A DNA stretch of 45,788 nt from a virus, in IMG/VR virus record IMGVR_UViG_3300046048_000634, positions 1-45,788 of that record; one strand, given 5' to 3'. Shown in pieces: positions 16,524 through 23,534 of the stretch. A program made the translations under genes and the position numbers. The stretch's first letter is position 1; each line of letters begins with the position of its first letter. The notes under the pieces were generated by a model. It did not search any database. It saw nothing but the letters and a program-made list of their open reading frames with translations, and was not told the DNA's origin.

Positions 16524-16940
16524 CTACTGGTTGGCGTAGGTGACGACGCCGTCGGACTTCGCGGAGAAGCTCGCCTCTTGGATGCCGCCGGTGGCGCCCG
16601 AGATCTTGAACGACGTCACGACCGCCTGGAACCGTGCCTCGCGCTCGCCCGAGGTGCTCTTGGGACGGAAGCGGAACCACAACTTGGTCTTGCCCTCGAA
16701 CGCTTGCTGGAGCTCGAGCTGACCGGCGTCGGTGTGGTCGTAGTTCATCGTCCCGGACAACGCGGCACGCGACTGACCGTATTCGGTCTCGTCTGACCCG
16801 CCGCTGTCGTTGTCGCTGGCGTCGATCTCGTCGTTCGACGGATCGAAGTCGACGGACTTGAGGAAGCTGAGCTCCGTGTACCCGGAGTCGGCGTTGCTGA
16901 CGGCAATATCGGCCTCACGGCCAATGCGCTTCGCTACCAT
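16524..16940 (-). CDS. Major tail tube protein
   Basis: The 138-residue protein has the TP901-1-like tube pattern: a short N-terminal arm, VDFDPSNDEIDASDND, an acidic loop, GTMNYD, then LWFRFRP and a C-terminal strand pair with SFSAKSDGVVTY. Hexameric rings of this protein form the non-contractile tail. GGAG lies ahead of ATG 16940 (GAGCAGGAGAGCACT). It lies between the small structural proteins and the tail chaperone, as expected. Confidence 0.82.
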   Translation of the reverse strand: MVAKRIGREADIAVSNADSGYTELSFLKSVDFDPSNDEIDASDNDSGGSDETEYGQSRAALSGTMNYDHTDAGQLELQQAFEGKTKLWFRFRPKSTSGEREARFQAVVTSFKISGATGGIQEASFSAKSDGVVTYANQ

Positions 16941-16958
16941 AGTGCTCTCCTGCTCTTG

Positions 16959-17306
16959 TTACGGTGGGGTTTGGGTGACGACCGCGGCGGAAATCGACGT
17001 GCCTGTGTCCCAGGCGATGGCCGGCGCAGTGCCGAAGATCTGGGTTGGGAACGGCCCCAGCTGCCCGGTGTCACCGCCTGCGACCGTCAGGGTCTTGGTC
17101 CACGCCTTGTTGAAGGTCTCGCGGTTGGCAGCGGCTGTGACCGTGCAGACGACGTTGCCACCGGAGGCGTTTTTGACCAGAACGATCTCCTTGCCGGTGT
17201 TGGCAAAGTCGTTGCCGTTGGGCTGGTCGACGGACTCGTAGCCGACGTCGGCGATGCCTTCGCCGAAGGCTGCAGTGGCGACCTTGGTGAGGGTGGTGGC
17301 TGGCAT
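16959..17306 (-). CDS. Small phage structural protein, beta-sandwich-like (115 aa)
   Basis: It belongs to a common type of siphovirus protein (GNDFANTGKEIVLVKNASGG, VVCTVTA) found between the tail terminator and tail tube genes or near the capsid. The sequence is strand-rich with no membrane segment. A decoration or tail-adjacent role is usual for such proteins but is not proven. It starts three bases after the previous stop. Confidence 0.6.
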   Translation of the reverse strand: MPATTLTKVATAAFGEGIADVGYESVDQPNGNDFANTGKEIVLVKNASGGNVVCTVTAAANRETFNKAWTKTLTVAGGDTGQLGPFPTQIFGTAPAIAWDTGTSISAAVVTQTPP

Positions 17307-17309
17307 GGT

Positions 17310-17570
17310 CTACTCCTCCGGCTCGTCAACGGTGAGGGGCTCGCCGTCGTCGTCGAGGACATCGACGGGCGGCGTGGGATCGAGCTCCGGGTTCGGCTCC
17401 GGCTCGATGACCTGATTGTCGAGCGTCGCGCGCTTCGCTGACCCATCAGCGAAGCAGTGCTCGGCGACGTCGTCGGGCAGGTTGACGAAGCGCCCGGCTG
17501 GCGCCTGCTTGACGACGCCGGACTTCTCGAGCGCGTACTCGACGGGCTTGGTGGTGTAGACACGCATCAT
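17310..17570 (-). CDS. Small acidic-tailed phage protein (86 aa)
   Basis: The N-terminal 45 residues look like a small fold (VYTTKPVEYALEKSG, FVNLPDDVAEHCF). The C-terminal 35 are proline- and acid-rich and probably disordered. It is packed tightly between the tail terminator and the next structural gene. No function can be given. Confidence 0.6.
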   Translation of the reverse strand: MMRVYTTKPVEYALEKSGVVKQAPAGRFVNLPDDVAEHCFADGSAKRATLDNQVIEPEPNPELDPTPPVDVLDDDGEPLTVDEPEE

Positions 17571-17573
17571 CGG

Positions 17574-17990
17574 CTACTCCTCGAACTGCAGCTTGAGGTT
17601 GATGGACCACTCGTGATGCCCCGCCTCGTCCTCGCCGAGATAGAGCGGTTCCTGGAGCAGCCCGATGTCGATGTAGTCCGCGGTCAGGGGCTGGTGGTGG
17701 AGAGCGTTGCGGACGCTGGTGCGCAGCGCATACCCGCCGGCGTAGTCGCCGGGGTTGCTGCGGACCCGCACCTGCACCGAGGGCTCGTCGAGCTCGACGG
17801 CGGAGCCGCCGGCGTAGGCCAGAGGGGCGGGGCCGCCGCTGGCCATCACGAAGACCGCCTGGTGCGGCACGTAGTCGCCCGGAGGCTCGACCTTGCCCGG
17901 AAACAGGTTCCGGCTGGCGCCGCTCTTGTTGAGGGCCGCCACGGCGCTGTCGAGGCGATCCACGACGTCGGTTTCGGGGACGGCAACCAT
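17574..17990 (-). CDS. Tail terminator / minor capsid-type protein
   Basis: This 138-residue protein is of the type annotated as phage minor capsid or tail terminator protein. It shows an N-terminal helix (VVDRLDSAVAALN), PHQAVFVMASGG, a strand with VQVRVRSNPGDYAGGY, and a final strand (EWSINLKLQFEE). Tail terminators cap the tube and join it to the head-closure ring. The head-closure and gp10-like genes immediately upstream fit the usual connector order. Confidence 0.68.
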   Translation of the reverse strand: MVAVPETDVVDRLDSAVAALNKSGASRNLFPGKVEPPGDYVPHQAVFVMASGGPAPLAYAGGSAVELDEPSVQVRVRSNPGDYAGGYALRTSVRNALHHQPLTADYIDIGLLQEPLYLGEDEAGHHEWSINLKLQFEE

Positions 17991-18395
17991 CTAGCCCTCC
18001 CCCGGCGTCGAGCCGCCCATGCGGCCCCGTTTGAAGTTGGCCCAGGCTCGGCGCGCGACTCGATCCGTGTAGCCTTGCTTCGCCGCGTTGACCGGGTCCT
18101 CGAGAAACTTCGCCTTTCCCACTGGGTGGCGCACCTCGAGGCGCTCATGGACCGGGAGGGCGTAGCGCGTGCCGTAGCCCATCGAGACCATGGGGCCGCG
18201 TACGGTGGGCCTGGGCTTGGCGACGTAGCCGGTCTGCCGCAGCCGGCCGGTGTCAACGGGGACCTCCTGCTTCGACTGGGCCATGATGGCGAGCGCCTCC
18301 TGGTGGATGGCGTCGCCGAGGGCGCTCTCCATGGTTCTGCCGGCGCGGCGCATGTTGCGGACGACGACCGCGAGGCTCTTGCTGGTGGCGCTCAT
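17991..18395 (-). CDS. HK97 gp10-like tail/head completion protein
   Basis: The 134-residue protein contains VPVDTGRLRQTGYV, the signature of the HK97 gp10 family, preceded by a long helix and followed by YGTRYALPVHER. Members take part in tail completion at the connector. Its ATG overlaps the head-closure gene's stop, and its own stop abuts the tail terminator start. Confidence 0.8.
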   Translation of the reverse strand: MSATSKSLAVVVRNMRRAGRTMESALGDAIHQEALAIMAQSKQEVPVDTGRLRQTGYVAKPRPTVRGPMVSMGYGTRYALPVHERLEVRHPVGKAKFLEDPVNAAKQGYTDRVARRAWANFKRGRMGGSTPGEG

Positions 18396-18724
18396 AGATA
18401 GGCCTCGAAGAGCGTGTCGCCGCCACCGGGGGTCGACGCCTTCTGAGTGGCGATGACCCGGCGGCCGGCATTGGCGTCGGCGGTATCGTCGCCTGGCACC
18501 CAGACCTTCGACCCGCGGGTGATCTCGCTCTCGGTCACGATGACGTGGTCGGCCTGGACTTCATTGCCGTCGGGGCCCACCAAGGTCTTGACCTTGTGCT
18601 CGACGCGGCCCGGCATCGTGGTCTGAGCGCCGAAGCTCAGGTCGCCGGCGGGGGCGCCGGCGGCGATCCCCGTGACGGCCGCAACGGTCACCGTGTCGGT
18701 CAGGATGTGCTCCCAGCGACCCAT
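18392..18724 (-). CDS. Head closure (stopper) protein
   Basis: The product has 110 residues from ATG 18724, which overlaps the upstream stop as TGATG. The strand-rich sequence with MPGRVEHKVKTLVGPDG and VWVPGDD fits head-tail joining proteins of the SPP1 gp16 type. These plug the portal after packaging. The gene order adaptor, closure, gp10-like, terminator is canonical. Confidence 0.7.
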   Translation of the reverse strand: MGRWEHILTDTVTVAAVTGIAAGAPAGDLSFGAQTTMPGRVEHKVKTLVGPDGNEVQADHVIVTESEITRGSKVWVPGDDTADANAGRRVIATQKASTPGGGDTLFEAYL

Positions 18725-19677
18725 CAGGTGAGCCTCCGGTAGGTGTCGAGGGTACGGCGCACCGCCGGGGGCCAGCTGTCGGTGTCGCCGAGATAGGTGG
18801 CGCTCCAGCTGAGGAGCCTCTCGGCCTTGACGTTGGGGTCGCGCTTCTTGCCCGCACGAATCGCCCGCACGAGCTCGATGCAGGCCTCCTCGATGTCGTC
18901 GGGGAGGCCGCGCGTCTGCCCGGCCTGGGTTCCGCCGAGGGTCCCAGAGCCGTCGAGGGTCGCGTTGCTGAGCGCGGATGTGAAGATGACGGTGTCGCCG
19001 TCGGTGCCGGGCTCGAGCCACTCCACGACCACGGTCAGACCGACGCGCCAGGCGCGGACGTTCGCCGCCTCTGAGCCGGCGTTGATCGCGGCGACCAGGT
19101 TGTCGCAGGTCACCCGAACCGAGGCGCCGATGTTGAATTCGTTCGCCGCCGCGCCCGTGGTCTTTGCGGTGATGGTCGTGTTGTTGATGACCATCGTTTC
19201 GTTGTTGGCGGGCTGGCCGGTGAAGGTGATCGTGCCACGGGCCTTCGACTGCTCGGGCGTGTACCAGCCGCCATCGTAGGTGACGACGACCAGGGCCCGC
19301 TCGGTGCCGGCCAGGGGCCCCTGGGAGACGTCGTTGCGGTAGTGGGCATCCCAGCGCCAACCGTTGACGCGCGCGATGAGACCGGCCTCGGCGTTGTCGA
19401 TCGAGTAGCTGTCGGAATCGACCGTACTGCCGTTGTCGACGATGCTGGCGATGCTGTTGATCGGCGCGCGGTCAACGATCAGCTTGTCCCACCCGCTCGC
19501 CTTCGCCGTCTCGACAATGGCCGTGTTCCGGAAGAAGATCCGGCGGCAGTGACGTTCCATGGCGCCGGAGGCGGCGTTGATGTAGCGAGCGAGGGCAGGT
19601 TCAGCGCCTGCAGAGATCCCCAGGTCTTCCTCGACCGTTGTCACAGTCGTCAGTGCGTTGGCCGCCAGTTCGACCAT
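18724..19677 (-). CDS. Head-tail adaptor (gp6/gp15-like) with an inserted domain
   Basis: The helical connector core is seen at both ends. Residues 1-145 (LARYINAASGAMERHC, VDRAPINSIASI, VVVTYDGGWY) and 254-317 (LPDDIEEACIELVRAI, RRTLDTYRR) together make a protein of about 210 residues, normal for the family. Between them, residues 147-253 form an extra domain homologous to the two in the tail hub. The core normally runs from the Y-x-G-G-W strand straight into LP-x-x-I, so the domain sits in the loop between them. Confidence 0.8.
   Translation of the reverse strand: MVELAANALTTVTTVEEDLGISAGAEPALARYINAASGAMERHCRRIFFRNTAIVETAKASGWDKLIVDRAPINSIASIVDNGSTVDSDSYSIDNAEAGLIARVNGWRWDAHYRNDVSQGPLAGTERALVVVTYDGGWYTPEQSKARGTITFTGQPANNETMVINNTTITAKTTGAAANEFNIGASVRVTCDNLVAAINAGSEAANVRAWRVGLTVVVEWLEPGTDGDTVIFTSALSNATLDGSGTLGGTQAGQTRGLPDDIEEACIELVRAIRAGKKRDPNVKAERLLSWSATYLGDTDSWPPAVRRTLDTYRRLT
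18919..19239 (-). repeat. Third copy of the shared inserted domain (in the head-tail adaptor)
   Basis: Residues 147-253 of the adaptor read GTITFTGQPANNET, TAKTTGAAANEFNIGA, AINAGSEAAN and DGSGTLGGTQAG. These align with both hub copies. At DNA level, 27 bases at 19210-19236 are identical to 10825-10851 in copy B, which points to relatively recent exchange between the two genes. Confidence 0.85.
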
Positions 19678-19705
19678 ACAGGTCCCTCGTCATCGCGCTG
19701 CCGGA

Positions 19706-20224
19706 TCAGGAAGCGTCGCTGCCGTCGCCTTCGGTGCCATCGGCGCCATCGGCGCCATCGTCGCCATCGCCGGCGGTCAGCTTCTCGAGCTGCTTTTCGA
19801 CGGCGGCCTTGACCGAGGCGCGGTCCTCGGTATCCAGCCAGCGGCCGAGCTGCTCGAGGTCGGTGGTTGCCTCGACGGTCTTGACCGCCTGCTGCCAGGT
19901 CTCCCCGGGGACACGGCCGGCCGTGTCGGACTCGCCGGCGCCGGCGCCCGTGCCGCCCTGAGCGTCGCTGCCATCGGCTGCGGCTGCGATGTCGTCGGGG
20001 TCCTCGGACACCGCCAGGCCGCGTTTGATGAGCTCCTCGGCCTCCTCGAGGGGCAGGCCGATGTGCTCACCGCCGTTGAAGACGCCCCACCGCTCCTTGA
20101 GCCGGATGGGCTTGACGGCCTTCTTCGCGCCGCTGTTGCCATCGGCCAGGATGGCGAGGGCCTCCGCCCGCGGCAGCGTCTGCAGCGTGCCGTCGACGAG
20201 CTTGAGCGTCATCACGTCGGACAT
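19706..20224 (-). CDS. Phage hypothetical protein with acidic low-complexity tail (172 aa)
   Basis: ATG 20224 is preferred over the GTG two codons earlier because GAGGAG sits five bases before it. Residues 1-75 form a compact region (TLKLVDGTLQTLP, RWGVFNGGEHIGLPLEEAEELIKRG). A Gly/Asp/Ala linker, a helical segment (about 108-150) and a collagen-like DG-repeat end follow. It lies between the adaptor and the capsid-proximal gene, so it may be a head accessory. No family is recognised. Confidence 0.6.
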   Translation of the reverse strand: MSDVMTLKLVDGTLQTLPRAEALAILADGNSGAKKAVKPIRLKERWGVFNGGEHIGLPLEEAEELIKRGLAVSEDPDDIAAAADGSDAQGGTGAGAGESDTAGRVPGETWQQAVKTVEATTDLEQLGRWLDTEDRASVKAAVEKQLEKLTAGDGDDGADGADGTEGDGSDAS

Positions 20225-20267
20225 GGTCACTCCTCAGCCGGAAGGGTTCGCGGTCAGCGTGCCGGCG

Positions 20268-20741
20268 CTACTGGGGCAGCCGGTCGTAGCCGCCGAGGAC
20301 CGCCTCGGTGTGAAACGTCGCGGTGTCCGTGGCGGTGTTGCTGAGGTCCGCCGTGACGTTGATGCGGACGTAGCGGGCGAGCCCACGCAGGTCGAGGTTG
20401 TGCTCGTCGACACCGCGCTTGTTGCCGGCGCCGGTGGCCTTGACCGCGGCCGCCTCGATCGCGACCGCCGTGTTCCAGCTCGAGCCGTCGTCAGAGTCCT
20501 GATACTCATGGGCCAGACTCAGCGTCTTGGCAGCGGTCAGGGCGGCCAGGTAGGCGGTCGAGATCACGGCGCTCTGCGCCATGCCACCATCGCTCGACAC
20601 GCGGTCGATCGTCTGGCCGGTGACCTTGACGTTGTCGAGGCCGCCGGCGGCGGTGATGACCGACGGTGCACCGCTGCTCTCTGACGAACAGGCGTCGTGG
20701 GTGGTGACGTAGCCGCCGATGTTTCCGGGGGAACGCAGCAT
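20268..20741 (-). CDS. Capsid-proximal structural protein of unknown function (157 aa)
   Basis: Strand-rich sequence with DSDDGSSWNTA and a final ARYVRINVTADLSNTATDTATFH pattern, read in two pieces. The pattern is typical of phage proteins encoded just downstream of the major capsid gene, some of which decorate the head. AGGAG precedes ATG 20741. The function is inferred from position only. Confidence 0.55.
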   Translation of the reverse strand: MLRSPGNIGGYVTTHDACSSESSGAPSVITAAGGLDNVKVTGQTIDRVSSDGGMAQSAVISTAYLAALTAAKTLSLAHEYQDSDDGSSWNTAVAIEAAAVKATGAGNKRGVDEHNLDLRGLARYVRINVTADLSNTATDTATFHTEAVLGGYDRLPQ

Positions 20742-20786
20742 CGTGATTCTCCTTGGATCGGGTCCTTGGTCTCGAGGTTCAGCCGA

Positions 20787-22028
20787 CTACGCGGCCCAGC
20801 GAACGCCCTTGAGGCAGACGATCTCGTTGCCGACGCGACGGGCTGCCAGGTCGTGCTCCATGCAGACCTTGATCAGCACCTCACCGCGCTGGAACGTGTG
20901 ATAGGTGACGCCGCCTTGCACGTAGGAGGCGTGCTCCGAGGTCTCCACCTCCATCGTCTCGGTCTCGCCGATGACGACGTCGAAGAAGTCCGCGAGGTAG
21001 ACCTCGGAGTCGTCGCTCGAGCCGCTGACGTTGACGGTGTTCGGGATCGAGGTCGTGCGCTTCCAGGGGATCCCGAGGATGGTGCCCTGCATCAGCTCTT
21101 CTTTGAAGATGAAGTTGCTGTTGCTGTCGAGCAGCGTCAGGAACTTCCGCCAGGTCCGGTTGCTGAACAGCCACCCCGGACGGACCATCCGGATGTTGCT
21201 GTCGAGCAGCGTCTGAATCATGCGCCCGAGGTCGGCGATGATCTCCGGGGCCGTCGAACCGTCGGCGCTCGCTGCGGCGTTGGTCGCCGTCAGGATGTTG
21301 GCCGCCAGCGCCAGATAGTAGAGGCCTCGCGGCGTGTTGGCGGAGCCGTCCGAGCGGATGAAGGTCGAGTCCATCTTGACCTTGGCCGCCATGATGAGGT
21401 CGTCCTGGATGTATTCTGCGGCCGCGCCGCCGGTGCGCCGCATCAGCTGCTTGGTCACCGGCGCCATGACGTCGAGGATGCGGGTGTTGAGCTCGACATC
21501 GCCGAAGGTCATCTCGGAGACGGCCGCATTGGCCGCTTCGCCGCGATAGGAGGCGCTGGCGCCCGTGGCACCACGGTTGATGGTGAGCTTGCCGCTCTCC
21601 ATCGGCATGACGCGCGCGCCGCTTTCGACGATGACGGTCGCGGCGCGAAGCACCTCGACGAACTCGGGGGACGTCTCTCCGTCGATCAGGACGCCGCCGG
21701 CGCTCAACGTGCCGGTTTGCAGCGACTTCGCGATCGGGACCAGGTCCTTGAGGCGCGGACTGGCTTCGACGAGCTTGACGACCTCGGCCGGGTCGTTCTT
21801 GGCCTGGGCCAGGAGCTGCACGAGCGTGCCGAGCTGGTGACCGACCACCGCGCGCCGCTCCGGCGGCATGCGAGCATCGCGCCGGGCCTTGGCGGTCGTC
21901 GCCTCGAGGATCTCCTCGCGGAAGTCGTTCTGGGCCGCGTCGTGGCGGTCCTGCAGGTCCTTCGCGAGCTTGGCGATCTGCTCACCGCAGGCGTTCTCGA
22001 TGTGCTTGAGCAGGTCTTCCTTCTTCAT
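20787..22028 (-). CDS. Major capsid protein, HK97 fold
   Basis: The 413-residue protein has a charged coiled-coil N-terminal region (about 1-100), probably a scaffolding delta domain removed by the protease encoded upstream. The capsid body follows, with SAGGVLIDGETSPEFVEVLR, VMPMESGKLTINR, PVTKQLMRR, RPGWLFSNRTWRKFL and the C-terminal FQRGEVLIKVCMEHDLAARR. All are landmarks of HK97-type capsids. GGAG lies before ATG 22028, and the order protease then capsid is standard. Confidence 0.9.
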   Translation of the reverse strand: MKKEDLLKHIENACGEQIAKLAKDLQDRHDAAQNDFREEILEATTAKARRDARMPPERRAVVGHQLGTLVQLLAQAKNDPAEVVKLVEASPRLKDLVPIAKSLQTGTLSAGGVLIDGETSPEFVEVLRAATVIVESGARVMPMESGKLTINRGATGASASYRGEAANAAVSEMTFGDVELNTRILDVMAPVTKQLMRRTGGAAAEYIQDDLIMAAKVKMDSTFIRSDGSANTPRGLYYLALAANILTATNAAASADGSTAPEIIADLGRMIQTLLDSNIRMVRPGWLFSNRTWRKFLTLLDSNSNFIFKEELMQGTILGIPWKRTTSIPNTVNVSGSSDDSEVYLADFFDVVIGETETMEVETSEHASYVQGGVTYHTFQRGEVLIKVCMEHDLAARRVGNEIVCLKGVRWAA

Positions 22029-22037
22029 CGGTGACTC

Positions 22038-23240
22038 CTAGGCGGGTAGCTCGCCAGTGAGTTGGGCCCGCGCATTGGCGACCACCGTGGTCACGTGCTG
22101 GGCGATTTCTTCGGGGGTGATGTCGATCTCGTCGTCGTCGGCGAGCTCGAATTCGGCGCCGAGGGCATCGAGGTCGACCTCGTCGCCGCCGGCGACGGCC
22201 TTCGGTTCGAGCGGGTCGGGCTCGGCGTGGATCTCCGCGGGCTCGGCGGGGTCAGCCACGAGGTCCGCCAGGGAGAGGTGCGCTTTGCGCAGCACTTCGA
22301 GCTGCTCGTCGGTGAGGGCACGGCCGTGACGCTCGATGACGGTCACCAAGCGCCCAATCTTCGTCACCGCGTCGCTGAGGTGCTGGTCGATGGCTTTGGC
22401 GGCCCGCTCAATCTCGTCGCAGTCGGCGTCTTCGGCCGGGTTGTCGGCGCCCTCGGCCAGGGGCTCGGTGGTCGGGTCGTCCGCCGCACCGCCCGTCTCG
22501 CCGCCCTCGGTGCCGGCTGCCGCCCGAGTCACGAGCACCGAGGTCTTGGCGGCCGAGTCGAGGAAGATCTCGAGGTCGTCGGTGGGCACCAGCAGCCCGG
22601 TTTCCGGGTCGTCCCGCAGCGTCTCGGCGTAGGCCAGCATCGACTCGACGGCGATCCCCTTGGAGCGGGCGATCTGGAGGGCGTCGCGGTTCGCTGGCAC
22701 GGGCACCGCCGAGCCCTCGAGGAGCTCCTGGCGGAGGAAGTTCATCGCGAAGAAGCCACGGTCATCGGCGAAGGAGTACTCGAGCGGGAGGAAACCGGCG
22801 GACGTCGACTTGAGCAGGTCCTCGTCGTACATCCGCATGATCGTGTGGCCGAAACCCTCCCCCATCGGATGAGGCATGTCCGCGGGCGCGAACCGCACGT
22901 CGATGACGAGCGCCTTGCCAAACCGGGGAACGTCCCGGATCTCGGCAGCGATCGGGTCGCCGATGGGCGGCAGGTGGTTGTTGTGAGCCCACAGGAAGAC
23001 ACCGGCCTCGCGGAAACTCTCGAGGTCCCAGCCGTCCTGGTCGATGACGTCGCCCTCCCGATCGACGGAGCCGGTCGAGAGGATGAAACGACGGACGCGA
23101 TCCCCCGGTTCGCCAACGGCCTTGGCCTCGGCCGAGCGGCACGGGACCGCGAGGGCCACCTTCGATTCCGGGAGCTCGTCCTTCTTGGCGAGCTCCTTGA
23201 ATCGCTTGGACGTCAGTCTCTGGAGGGTCTCTTCGTGCAC
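22038..23240 (-). CDS. Prohead protease (S78-type) with C-terminal scaffold-like extension
   Basis: The protease domain (about 45-200) shows STGSVDREGDVIDQDGWDLE, LWAHNN (expected catalytic His), LKSTSAGFLPLEY and the GSAVPVPAN segment carrying the likely nucleophile. About 200 further residues are acidic and helical (from about 200 to 400), as expected of a scaffold fused to the protease. It should cleave the capsid delta domain after prohead assembly. The start is GTG 23240 with GAGG upstream. A motif-plus-TAGGGT candidate promoter lies about 90-125 bases upstream. Confidence 0.87.
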   Translation of the reverse strand: MHEETLQRLTSKRFKELAKKDELPESKVALAVPCRSAEAKAVGEPGDRVRRFILSTGSVDREGDVIDQDGWDLESFREAGVFLWAHNNHLPPIGDPIAAEIRDVPRFGKALVIDVRFAPADMPHPMGEGFGHTIMRMYDEDLLKSTSAGFLPLEYSFADDRGFFAMNFLRQELLEGSAVPVPANRDALQIARSKGIAVESMLAYAETLRDDPETGLLVPTDDLEIFLDSAAKTSVLVTRAAAGTEGGETGGAADDPTTEPLAEGADNPAEDADCDEIERAAKAIDQHLSDAVTKIGRLVTVIERHGRALTDEQLEVLRKAHLSLADLVADPAEPAEIHAEPDPLEPKAVAGGDEVDLDALGAEFELADDDEIDITPEEIAQHVTTVVANARAQLTGELPA

Positions 23241-23342
23241 AGTGCCTCACCGTCTCGCTTGCTCCTCTGGGCCACTTGGAGCGGTGGGCACTGGCTATTT
23301 GGGCGAGTTCGTTTCTACGTGGCTCTGACCCTAGCAGATCGG

Positions 23343-23534
23343 TCAACCCCCGGCATACTGAACGCCGTTCCACGTCCCGCACCGCGGACATTTCCACGAA
23401 AACGGCGTTTTGAAGCGTCCTACGAGCGTTTTGCCGCACGGCGTCCCGGCGAGGCGGCCTTTTTTGTGCACGCCGCTGCACGCCGGGTTGTCGACGGTCT
23501 TGGCCGGGCGCTCGCGCTGGAGAGCCGCGCTCAT
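23343..23534 (-). CDS. Com-like zinc-finger microprotein (63 aa)
   Basis: The C-terminal half carries C19, C33 and KCPRCGTWNG, the Zn-binding pattern of Mu-type Com translational regulators. Here the first pair is split by a 13-residue insertion (GVHKKGRLAGTP). ATG 23534 overlaps the portal stop as ATGA. Mu Com activates translation of the mom DNA-modification gene by binding its mRNA; whether this protein binds RNA is unknown. Its 3' end contains one copy of the dispersed GGCRTTCAGT motif. Confidence 0.68.
   Translation of the reverse strand: MSAALQRERPAKTVDNPACSGVHKKGRLAGTPCGKTLVGRFKTPFSWKCPRCGTWNGVQYAGG
23357..23366 (-). promoter_or_regulatory. GGCGTTCAGT motif upstream of the prohead protease gene
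   Basis: On the minus strand the motif is followed after 23 bases by TAGGGT (23328-23333). A TTGACC also lies within the spacer. It sits inside the last codons of the Com-like gene. The context GAACGGCRTTCAGTA is shared with the site at 8251. Confidence 0.45.

Noticed and set aside
18392-19360. 322-codon frame containing the head-closure gene
   Set aside because: Only the last 110 codons from ATG 18724 are supported; the front is a shadow of the adaptor gene.
20697-22034. 445-codon plus-strand frame opposite the capsid gene
   Set aside because: Antisense shadow of a high-GC gene; the capsid protein on the minus strand is unmistakable.
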